Below, piece after piece: positions 22,063 to 34,000 of a DNA stretch of 64,000 nt. Both the position numbers and the translations under genes were made by a program. A model generated the notes under the pieces. The model was not told where the DNA came from, ran no database searches, and saw only the letters and a list, made by a program, of their open reading frames with translations. Positions within the stretch are counted from its first letter, which is position 1. Each line of letters begins with the position of its first letter. The stretch spans positions 248,001-312,000 of the forward strand of contig CACVBU010001205.1 in the NCBI GenBank assembly GCA_902728285.1. The letters run 5' to 3'. This DNA is from Clytia hemisphaerica (Eukaryota > Cnidaria > Hydrozoa > Leptothecata > Clytiidae).

Positions 22063-23767
22063 ATTTGGGGTTATAAAGGTTTATTTTTCGAAGAAAAAGC
22101 TACCTTCTCAACTTTGATAACCGAAAAACTAAATTGACCTACAGCCGTTGACAAAAGCATCAAAATTATTAAAGTGTAAAAAGTCGATAAAATGAATATT
22201 TGGCACTTAACTTATTGGGTCTTATCGTGAAAAGAAACTTCAAGAAATTGAAAATAAAAATAGGATAAGTTAGCAAAGAGATGTCTATCACGGATGAAAT
22301 TTGGAAAAAAAGAGGGAAAAAATTACGGATAATTACAAAATGTTTTGAAAAATGGAATTTACATTTTTAGCATTTTAAATAAAACAACTGATAAAAAATC
22401 ACAAAAACTTAGATTATATCTGGTTGTAATAAATATTGGTTGAAAATCATAAATTGACATTAAACATAAAAATGCTACAAAAAATTCATTGAAACCCCGA
22501 AAAATAATAAAAATTCTGTTCTGTAGAAACCAAGGAAAACGGAATTGTAAATTCGATAAAATTTGGCTCCAATTTCCCAATGTCGTCTTTGTCTAACGTC
22601 CAACGTAAGAACGTTTATAAAGCGTTAGCTGAACGTTCAAATAAAATTTGGGATCAAATATACAAAGGATATTTCGCGCTGTTTGTGATTTGAAAATGAG
22701 ATGATTTATGATGAGTATTTAGAGTCAGAATCAACGAAGGGACAAACGAAGCCATTATAGGACAAAAATGACAACGCCATACGTCTATTTTCAAAGCTTT
22801 TTCAGTAACTTTCTGAATTAAAAAAACATTAGCTGTCTTGTTATTCGAAACAGAAATGAAGTGAAGGGTTCTACGTACAACAAACAAAAAAACACATATA
22901 TGTTGACTAAGACCATGTTCACACATTACTATTCCGTTTCACTCCGGCATGATTTTCGTTACGGATCGAGTGTGTTCATATTAGTTTTGGAGCAAGAAAA
23001 CGAAGCAGTTCCATTCCAATGAAAAAAGTGGAGCGAAACTGTTTCGATATGTTTTGCTTTGTAACGTCTTCTTTTTTGACGTTGCGAATTTTGACGTTCA
23101 CACTTCTTTCGGAAACTTTTCGTTTCCTTTCGTTTCAAAACGGAACGGTAACGTCTGTGCGTGGTCTAAATAGAACATTGACACTGCCTGCAGTTATGTC
23201 AAGTCTGTCCTAAGAACAAAAATCTAATCAGAAAACAAAATGAAAAAATACTAGAAAATAATATTTTTGTTTAAAAAACGACGAAAAAGTTATTGGATGG
23301 TTACATCGTGCAATGAAAAAACTGAATCGAAAGTGGTTGGAAAATCACATTTCTCTATAGAACTATAGGAATGGAATTAATAAGCTCAAAACCACATTCA
23401 TCGAAAAAATGGACGTATCGCACACCATGAATTCTTTTTTGTCCAAAAAAATAAAAATAAAAGATGAACCTAAAAAAACAATCAACCCTCACGAAAATGA
23501 CACTTCAATACAAAAACTAAACTAGACCAAACAAAACATTACTATAAAAAAAATTAATCGAGTATTATTTGACTATCAAAGACATAAAATCATGTGATGA
23601 ATTACTAGAAAAAATTGGATTTTGTAAAAATATATATGCTAAAATTACAAAAAATAAATAAATAGTAATTTAAAATAACAACATTGAAAAATATACATCC
23701 TTATTTATTCTAAATGTTACAAAATAGTGTTGATGAAGACATGAAGAATTCCGAGGAGAAAGGAACT
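22063..23767. other. Intergenic, nothing recognised
   Basis: AT-rich. Weak ACGTT repeats near 22,592-22,645 may be a remnant of the palindromic MITE. No gene is supported. Confidence 0.4.
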
Positions 23768-23903
23768 TTCTATAATTCGATTTTTTATGGGACAGAGAAT
23801 ATCTTCTTCGAATTAGAGAAAAAATTCGAATTATAGGAAGTATTTTGTAACCACTTTCCTGGTTTAAATTATAGAGAAATTCGAATACGAGAGAGTTTAT
23901 GTA
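23768..23903. repeat. TTCGAA-family MITE, decayed copy
   Basis: TTTCTATAATTCGATTTTTT and AATTATAGAGAAATTCGAAT face each other, with an inner ATTCGAATTATAGG. Confidence 0.55.
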
Positions 23904-24172
23904 TTTCCTTCTTTTTTCTTCAAGGGTTTACAACCTAGCAGCAGTAAGTCTTCGGGTGTATTGGTGTATGTTTATTAACACCACACAACCACAACCAGAG
24001 AAGTCTACACTGCCAGTTTGGCAATTGCATTGAACAAGTAAGTTAACTAAATAAGGTAAGAGCACAATTCGGTGTGCATCATATGAATGATAGGCAAATA
24101 AGACGGAAATATCTGCCTGGTAAACTGTAAGGAAAGATCCTGAGATGCTGCCTATATTTTACAGCACACAAA

Positions 24173-24332
24173 TACAGTCAATTCTCTCTAATTCGAACCT
24201 CTACTATTCGAATCTATCTAGAGTTCGACTTAAAATATTTTCCCCTCTGCTAGAAATTAGTATAAAAATACATTCTGTAATTCGAAGAAAATGCTTGGTC
24301 CCTTGTAGACCGAATTAAAGGTAGTCAACTGT
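24173..24332. mobile_element. TTCGAA-family (pogo/Tc1-like) MITE, complete copy
   Basis: TACAGTCAATTCTCTCTAAT at the left end and GAATTAAAGGTAGTCAACTGTA at the right form inverted termini beginning TACAGT, consistent with TA-target (Tc1/mariner/pogo) elements. The element is 160 bp and non-coding. Confidence 0.8.
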
Positions 24333-24856
24333 ATTTCTATGAAGAATGCGCAAGATTTACGCAGATTTATGATGATTTCAAATTAAATAAAAAGAATGGC
24401 AACTTATCTCGTGGTCACCTTTTCAGCCCCAAATATTGAATCTGTCACCCCAAAATAAAAATTTCTCCATCTCTTTTGGATTATTTCTTCTTGAACCTTT
24501 TTCTGATATCAAACATCAGACGCACCAATGTACTCTCTATAGAAAATGAGGAAAATAAATGCAGGTATAAACCTTTGCGAAAGAGAGTTTGGCTCAAGTT
24601 TACCAGAATAGATGAACGTCAAACAAGTGAAGTCATTGAATCGATGTACTTGAGATCAGTCGAATATAAACTTTGTTTGACTGTTTGAATTTGTCATATA
24701 TAATGCTCAGGAGTGTTTTTCTCAGGGAGAAATTATTGAAAAATAATAGATGAAATCAAAGGTGATAGAAAATTATGGTCGTCTGGTATCACCTCCCCCC
24801 CCTCTCATCAACCCGGAAAGGAACTTTTACACTGACTCGTAAAGCCATAAGGTAAC
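24333..24856. other. Intergenic, nothing recognised
   Basis: Short stretch downstream of the SMP/C1 gene's polyadenylation site. No gene is supported. Confidence 0.4.
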
Positions 24857-24862
24857 TTTATT
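24857..24862 (-). promoter_or_regulatory. Polyadenylation signal AATAAA of the SMP/C1 gene
   Basis: A canonical AATAAA on the minus strand, 222 nt beyond the proposed stop codon at 25,084. It supports ending the gene here. Confidence 0.7.
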
Positions 24863-25083
24863 AAAGACTTTTTTTATGATATATAAAGCAGGCGCGCCTC
24901 TATACTGACAAAGCAGAATACACAATAGAATTTCTCAAAATTTGTTGACGCACGGTGCCCAAAGGGGAGCACTTCTTTCTTTTAATTAAAAATGATGCGT
25001 AAGTAAATGGTAGGAGATACGTTAAATGTTGTCCTTTGAAGATTTGATACTTAATACCAGTTTCAAATTCAAACAAAGAAGCC

Positions 25084-28000
25084 TTACATTTCCATATTTG
25101 GTAATGAAGACATTGGACATGTTTCAGCAACTTTGCAATGACATCTCTTGTGGACTATTGTATTGCAATCTATAATGTAAAACAGCAAATGATAAGGAGA
25201 AATGTATCAAAGTGTAGAAAGCGACCGTTGTGCAAAGATATAGCGTTAAAATGACTGTACTTCCCCAAAATTGGGCCTTCGAAATTGGGCTAATTCCAGA
25301 AAAGAATTATACATCCTATGTTGAGGAGGTCTTTTTGGGGAAAGGTATACCCGTCGATTTTTTTTAGATTTCAGGACCTTTTGAATTTTTTTTTCAAACT
25401 CATTTTACTGATCGCCCTGGATTTTCCAGCTCATTTAACTGACCACTATGAATTTCCCACCTCGTTTTACTGACTTCCCTGGACCTCACTCCTCCTTAAT
25501 ATAGGGGTACAGACTTTTCTGGAATAGCCCAATTTAGCAAGGTTTGAGTTAATTTAGGCGAAAAATCAACCCTTACATTTTATTGAAAATTTGTGTCCAA
25601 AAAAATGGTCAGGTTTTCCAAAGATTTACCAAAAGAACTTCGTTTTTCTCACTGTTTTCATCCTTAGAGTGTACTTTCCCTCATTGTTTGCACATTTCGA
25701 GCCTTACAACTACAACAGCAGAAAGAACTTTTACAAACCTTTGCAAGAATATCCTTGTTTACCGAGGCCACCGATCCGTTTCAACGGTAAACTACACACG
25801 GAACAGGATGGCATTCTACAATGGAAAAATATTTACGTGTAAAAAAGAATAAGATTGAAACGTTAAATCCGCCACAAACCTCCAAGAAAATCTGTAGCAT
25901 TAGATTGAAACGATTGAAAGATCTGAGAAAATTTGTTGTATTTGACTTTTATTTTCAGAAAAGTGGACAAAAAAATACTGGACCAATCTGTTAATTTTGA
26001 ATTGATTTGAATAATAAAAGCTGAATGAATATTCTGGTACTCTTTGCCAAACCCTTGTAAAGTGATCATTGCTTTCAGACCAAAGATAGGGTAGGGCGTC
26101 AACAGTCATTTTTGGGGCAAAGTCAAAAAATTCAAGATGTAGTGTTTTTTTATGAAAATTCAACCTATTTTAAGGCATAACAGAGATTTCATTTCCATAA
26201 TGGTGGATGTAAACAAATCCCAGACTCAAATGATTTTGTTTTCCCAGGAGAATTCACAGAATACTATCACTTCAAAGAAATTTGGGTCCATGTATATTGC
26301 CATTTCAGAGCAGTTTTTAGTCAAAAATGGGGTTTTTGCTTGAAATGTTGCAATTTAGCCTGTTTTAGCACATATTTCAATTCCATAATGGGGGATATAC
26401 CCAAATCCTAAACCCAAATGATTTTGATTTTCCTGGAGTACTTCCAGAAGACTATCACTGCAAAAAGATTTTAGGTTCATGCCTATTGCCATTTTTAAGA
26501 TTTTTTTAATATTGCGTTTTAGCAGGAATTTCAATTCCAAAATGGTGGATATACCCAAATCCCAAACCCAGATAATTTTGATTTTCCTGCAGTATTTCCA
26601 GAATACTATCACTGCAAGAAAATTCGGGCCCATGTCTATTGTCATTTTAGAAATTTTTTCAGTTCAAATTTGGGTTTTTGCCTGAAAAATGGCTCTTAGC
26701 AGGGATTTTATTTCCATAATGGCGGACATAGATGCATCCCAGACGCAAATGATTTTGATTTCCCTGGAGTATCTCCAGTATACTATCACTGCAAAAAAAA
26801 ATTCAGACAGCATTTAAACTCAGTTTGTAGAAGCTTGCCTTAAAAAATGCTATTTTTTGAGAAATATGATTTTATTTGCTAAAAAGCGATTTTTGAAGAC
26901 GCCATTTTGATTTTTTGAAAAAAGTGAAAAACTTGAAATTCATTTTGCTTAAAGACTTTATTGAAGACTTCCATCCCTGAAAATTTCAGACATGTGATTT
27001 AATCAGTTTAAAGTTTATGAACTTGCAAAATAAATTGGCCTTAAAAAGCATTTTGCTACCCAAAATTGGCTTAAAACGGCTCGTTTAGGGCTCCAATGGG
27101 CACAATTTTCAACCCAATATGATTATTTTGTTGTTTCTTCATAAAGTTTAGTACAGCAAGTGAAAAAAAATAAGATTTGCAATAGTTTTGACATATTTAC
27201 AGGCCTGAAAAGGCCAGAAAATACCATTTTTCCGAATTTTTACCTGTAGTGCGAATCAAAACCCCCAGGGGGGTTCGGCCAATTTTGAACTTTTGACCTT
27301 AAAAATTGCGCAGAATGCCTCACATTAGGTTAAATTTTCTTAAAAAAGCACTACATCTTGAATTTTCTGACTTTGACATTTGACGCCCCACCCTACCAAA
27401 GATTTAAAACAAAATCCTATCCTTATTTCTAAAGGATAAAAAGTTATGAACGAATGCATACGCTTTTACAGCTCAGCACTATTAAAACGAGAAGAAATTC
27501 TGACTTACGTTCCAGTGAAATGTTTTGCAACGAAGATATGATCATTGTAAACGTGTAATTTCTGTCCTTTAATGGAGTAATTCTCTTTTTTGGCCATTGA
27601 AGGTGGTATACGGTAATATCTATAAACAATGAAAAAAAAAGAAAAAGTTGACTCTCTTTAATTCGATCTTCAAGGGACCAAGAAATTTCTTTATATTTAG
27701 AAAAATTCGAATTATAGAGGTTCGATGAGTCATAGAAAGAGTTGACTGTAAGATGAAAAAGAAAATACAGCTTTGTAAGTCCTTGGATGAGGGTGTGGAT
27801 GGTGCGTATTTAAACTCCCAAAGACGCAGTTAAAATGTTATTTTTTTAAGTTTGATTTACTTTGTTTGATTCACTGATGCCAGTTTAGAAAGATCTGTCA
27901 GTTTTTTTGTGGGACGCATAAAAAGGGACTGAAACGGTATAAATCCGTTGTAGGGTCGTCCCGAAGTAAGAGAAGTCTCGCCACGGTTTATCAATCGTAT

Positions 28001-31000
28001 CCAACCTCGAGAAGACCGTGTAACTAAAAAATATTTCATTGACAGAAGAGAATTGGACTAAATTGGACTTACTTGCAACCCGTCTTCTCTGTGACTTCAA
28101 TCACCAAAGCTGATGAAGTATTCGGAATATATCCAATTGCTGAATTCAGTGCACTCTGGCTGACTGTTCCACCTGAAGTATAAAATCCATAGAAGTAGAC
28201 TTCAGGACGATAACAAAGCAGGAATTCATTCTCTGAAGCTGTTCTGGAGGTCGTAATATAGATCGGAATTCTTATCATATACAAATACAGTTGACGCTCT
28301 CTAGTTCGATCTTCATGAGGAATCAAATTTTCATCGAATGAGGGAAACATATCGAATAATAGTGCGCCGTTTAAGAGAGTTTCTTGTTGATAGTGACTTT
28401 CAATATTATCAAATAACAGAGAGAATATCGAATTATAGAGCGACAACTGTATCCACAAAAGCTACATAGAGATGGATTCGGTTCAAGATTATGTACTACC
28501 CTTGTCGATCGACGGGGGTGCTCCGCTGAGGTTCGAAAAATGGACCCTACGTGGGACTCGAAATTTGCGAAAAAAGTGACCCTGAATGGGACTGAAATTC
28601 CAAAAATTTTTACTTTTTCCCCAAATTTTCCAGAAATAGGCACCCTACGAGGGACTGATTTTTCTATTTTGGTGTTTTTGCGACCCTACCTGGGACTCGT
28701 GGAGGTTAAAAAAGGTACCCTGTCCAGCGGAGCATCCCCGTAACCCATTTTGCCCTAGTACCCCCCCCCCCGGATGTACCAGGATCAATTGTATTCTTTA
28801 ATGGATTAAACTAACATTAGATGAACGCCATGAATGAACGTTATAAGAACGTTGTGTGCCAGCTGGTTTGCGATAAATAACAAAACCAACGATATTTGGA
28901 GTTGAAAAAATCAAATGAACATTAAACAGATGCGATACTTACGCAAAGGCATTGGTGTCTCACTTTGGTTGGACAATGAACCTACAAAATGAAAAGTTAA
29001 AAAAGAAACAAAATAAATAAACAGCAAGCCAACTTCGATGTCAATGATGACTACTACTAGGTACTACAGTGGAGTTCCCGTAACTCGAATACGCACGTCG
29101 AATACGCACGTCGAATACGCACGTCGAATACGCACGTCGAATACGCACGGGGAACACGCACGTTGAATACGCACGTCGAACACGCACGTTGAATACGCAC
29201 GTCGAATACGCACGTTGAACACGCACGTCGAATACGCACGTCGAACACGCACGTTGAATACGCACGTCGAATACGCACGTTGAACACGCACGTCGAATAC
29301 GCACGTCGAACACGCACGGGGAACACAAATTTGTTCGAGTTGAGGTTAAGGTTTATAAGGCATTGTTGACCAAAAAGCCTCGAAAAATTGCTCGAGTTCA
29401 GAAGTAGATATGTCTGTAGCGAAGGTGAGAAATTACAAATTACAAAGTACAAATTCTACGTTCTCTTGACAAATCGGAAATTCTGTTTATAGAATGTTCC
29501 GAATGTAAAAAAAAAATAACGTTTACCTAGCGACTGTGCGTATTCCAGTGTAGGCCGTTCGCCGTGATGAAAAGAGTGCCTCAACAAATTACTTTTCGTT
29601 AATTTACTCGGCTGCCGTAAACTTTCACTTGTCGGATCGTTTCTCTTCAAAATAGGTGTCTTTATTGTTTGAGCTGAGTCTGATGTCGTGTACTTCGGCT
29701 CAATAGCGTCTTGAATTTTCGGGCTATTATTTGAAGATGTAGGGGCGTTATTTTTAGACACCTTTGAACGCCTTGGCGGAGCTGCTGGGGCAGTTTTGTT
29801 AAGCTTCGTTGATTCCACCCCAGACGAGTTTAAGATCTGTTCCAAGCTGTTATGTATAGCCTGGAAACCATTTATTGGTTCCATTGCAGCAGAAAAGGAG
29901 TTCGATTTTGGTTTGATTTCTTTCTGTTGATAATGTTTATCAAAAGTGAGTTCTTCATCAGTGAAAACTCCATTTGGTGAGTTCTGGTGGATATCAGTAG
30001 ATGGTGAAAATGCACTGGTCTGCATTGACAATGGTGTGATCGGTTCAAAAAGAATGGAACTAGTCTCACTCCCATAAATCTCACTTGATGGTCTTTTAGG
30101 TGTACTCAAGCCTGAATCTGCATCTGGTGTTGGTGTGAAACGTCTAGAGGCTAAAGCTGTGTGCGATTTTGCTTGCTCTAGCTCTCGTTCGCGTTGTATG
30201 TATTTTGGAACTGAATCTAGCCTGGAGAGAGATTTACTTTTCTTTTGTTGCGTAGTGATGCGAGGTGTAGAGGCGGACCAGTTTTGAACGAAATAATCAT
30301 CGTCAGACGTTTGAGGGATGTGATTTAGCGAATGTTTTGCTTTGTTTACTTCTTTAACGGATTTGCCTAAAAATTAAGGTAAATATTATCAAAAGTAAAA
30401 GTTAAGTCCTCTTGCTACTATCACAAAATCATCTTTTAATAGTATGGTTTAATTTCAACCCTTCCCGTGCTAATGTCGGGTTTACAGTTGGTGATCCACG
30501 GGTCTGGAGAAATTCAATTGTTAGTAGGTGTGGTAGAGTGAATGAAAATAGAATTTTAAGCCATCAACGAAGAAAGCAGTACCTATTTCCATTATATTTA
30601 CTGTTATAGGGTGTACAGTATATTCGACATCAGAATTTTGTACTTATTTTCCAGGGAATTTAAAAAAAAAATTCCCTATTGTCGCTGTTTTTAGAAATTA
30701 AAAATTGCCTACAGTACATTACAACTTTTGTTATTTCATGCGTCAAATACACCCGACATCGGCAAATGGAGTCACAATAGCGCTTCGTTATTCAAATGTC
30801 ATGATTATTACTTCTCTCATTTTGACCAAAATTCAATCCAACAATCCTTTTCGTCTTAATTCAGAAGTCGTGAAAAAGTTATTACATTTTTTTGTAACTG
30901 AGTGTAACTTGCGTGCAAGCGTAATATAGGCAAAGGGTGATGGGATTCAATTTCAGTCGAACAGAAAAATCAATGTCCATTTTTAGATTCGCCACGGTAT

Positions 31001-34000
31001 GCTATTCTCATGTAGGAAAAACCCGACGACGCCAAAAAATGATGCAAGCATAGAACTTAGTACTAGGCAAAAAGAAAAGGATTCTTATCTATCAGAACGG
31101 AAAGGGTTAATTCATGATATGCACCATTGCAATGTCTTCCACGGACCCAACAGCTAATTGGTTGAAAGTGGCGTATTGACTGATTTTACGTCACTTACAA
31201 CCAATCAGCTATTGGGACCGTGATGTAATGTCAGAAGACATTGCGATTGTGCATATCATGAATACAAGCTTTCTCTGAGTTTAGAAGAACTCAAATTTGA
31301 CTGAAGTAAAATCGATGAAAGAGGGATACTTTTACATTAATCATATGACTTCGGTCTGTGATATCAGCTTTCGATAGCTTTGATAAAAATGAAGCTTTAA
31401 GTTATATAAAAAGCAATTGTGACGGATTATCTTTTAAGGCTGGTTTTTCTTACTTTCAAGATCAGTGTACTCAAACGGCTAAGAAAATGTATTTTCTACT
31501 AGACAAGTGATAATGAAAGACTAAATATAATTTAAAAGATCTTAAAAATATCAGATGTTTTAGAATTTGAAATCTTATTTTCCGGAAAGAAATTAGACTC
31601 TTTAAGTTCTTTCCATTTCTTTAGCCAAAACAAAGATGACAATCGGGTTTCAGTCAAAAGTAGAAGCGTATATAGAATGCATTACAGACAGGGAAAAACA
31701 TTTATAGAAAAGAAAAGCAAAATGACTTACTCCTTATGATAAACTTTGTTGGGTTTTTCGGAACATCAATATGCTTCTATGGAGAAAGAAATTAAAGGAA
31801 AGTAAGAAATGGGCCGTTCCATTTTATATCCATGCAGTTGGGTGGACTAACATTTCCAGAAAACGATCAAAATATCAAAAAAGTGGATTTTTGTCAAATG
31901 TTTGCATTTTTTTACTTTTTCATAGCTTCAGCCAGGTTTCTAGGTCCCCCCAACAAAGTAAGGTCCCCCCAATAATTTAGCTCCCCCCAAAAAATTGCCT
32001 TGTGCTAGGTCCCCTTAAACACTTGGGGAAAAAACAAAAACATTGTTCTCCCGCCCCTGTAGAGAAGTCAATAAAAAATATATGAGAGTACAGTACTGAT
32101 AAATGAAAACTGAATTTTACTTGTATTAATATTTATGTTTACAAATCTTTTGCTTTTTATATTTGATTTAATAGTAAGATAAGAGATCTTTTAAAATTAG
32201 CTGAACAGCCCCCAGAGTCTCAGTCAGATCATCTAGGTCCCCCCCAACAATCTAGGTCCCCCCAAATATTTTGGTAATTTTAGCCCCAAGGCTCTTTTAA
32301 AGGCCAAAATATTTCTTAGCCCCCCCCCCAAAAAATAAGGGGGGGGCTGATGCTATGTTTTTGGCTTAAAATCTCGCTGGAAAGACTCACTTATGAGTTC
32401 CATAAACCATACATTTTATTTTAAAATAGTTTAACAGATTTTTTATTTTGTCAAAAGTTTTTCGCAAGCGTAAACTTTCAGCGAAGAATTCTCTCAAGAA
32501 TTTTCAAAGACATTTACTTTCGCGAAAAGGGATAAAATTCGCGAAAGTTTGTACGCGTAAAGTATGTTATTTCTCATTCCTAAAAAACGATGGTTTTATT
32601 TTTAAAGAAATAATATCAAACTTTTTTAAAAACCGTTTTCGGCAGTGGAAATGTTTCGCTGCCACCACACTACTGATCTCAATGTCAAATCTAAAGGGAC
32701 ATTTTTCTTGCAGTAAATTTGGGAACGACTTTGCTTTAAAGTGATTTTCCGGGGAAAGGTAAAATATCCTGTCATCATTTCATCTTTGATATTTACATTC
32801 TACACAATCATATCATATATAAAAAATTATTTTGGTTAAGATGGTCAAGTCAAACTCTCTATGTGTGGAAGATCAAGAATGATGATAAGATAATAATTGT
32901 CCTTCTGTAAATAAAGAGATTAAGATCGTTTTGTAAATTGATTTTAATGGACTGCTTATAAACCACATTATACAGACAATTTTTTTATAGGCACGTGTTT
33001 TTTTGATAGCAGTATTTTTGCTTGAAATCGAAGAAGGATCCAGGAGGAACGAAAACCAAAAAGGGTATACATCCTAATCTCTCATTTTTTTATAAAGCGA
33101 AAACTGAAGCTGGTTGCAAGCAGACACATCTGTTCTGAAACACTTTAAAATGTTTTCTATAAAAGATGGGTATTCTGTTTTGAAATGCTTATAATAGAAA
33201 ACGGTGTTTCCATCTTAGTATTTTAATTCATTTCTCACGTCTCATATAAGTAGAGAATTATGTTTCTCTATATCCATGTGTGATAATAGTAACAGACAAT
33301 TTCAAACAAGCATTTATAGATTCGATGAACTGTTTTTATAGTTAAACAATAACATTTTACTGACACAAAATGACAAAACAATGAGAAAACATCAATAGTT
33401 GAAAGATTTTCTCATTCTCATATAAGAAGGCTAAATTTACATAATAGGCTTTTACCCCTTTTTCTACTTAGATACATTTGTCAGCTTTTCTGTTGTTTTT
33501 AAAAGTGAAATTTGACAACAAAAATTGAGACTAATACGATTATACAAGACATTCAAACCCTGAACTTTGAAGGTGAAGGATTCATTATTCAAAAGACCGA
33601 ACTAGTAAAAACCTTACAAGGTGCATAAATACAAAGCCCAAATACAGACCTTTTTCGTTTTTTGTTGATTTGGGTGTTCTTCTAAAATTAAATCAGTCAC
33701 TTTCTTTGGTTTCATCAAAACAACATTTAGAGCTTGTGCAATGTAGTTGCAAAGGTCCTAAATAAGAAAAGTTATAAAGGTCTACTGTTGAATAATTTTA
33801 TATGGTTTTGCTTCGGCGATTACTACAACAGAAACTACAGAGGTCTACAGTGGCCTGTGATGATCTATAATAAAGATAAAATAAATATTCAAAATCCAGA
33901 TTTTCATAATTATCCATTTCATTAAATAAGTGTACACTGTGTTGACCTACCTTGTTCTTTCCAGCTACATCCAAAGACAGTTTTATTTCCCTTAGTGCTT

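Noticed and set aside
25583-25852. Two plus-strand frames of 83-89 codons
   Set aside because: They are antisense shadows of the C1-domain exon at 25,815-25,739 and its flanks.
29041-29452. Three overlapping minus-strand frames with CVFDVRIRRAYST repeats
   Set aside because: They are produced by the 13-bp minisatellite, which lacks stops in every frame, and they lie in an intron of the SMP/C1 gene.
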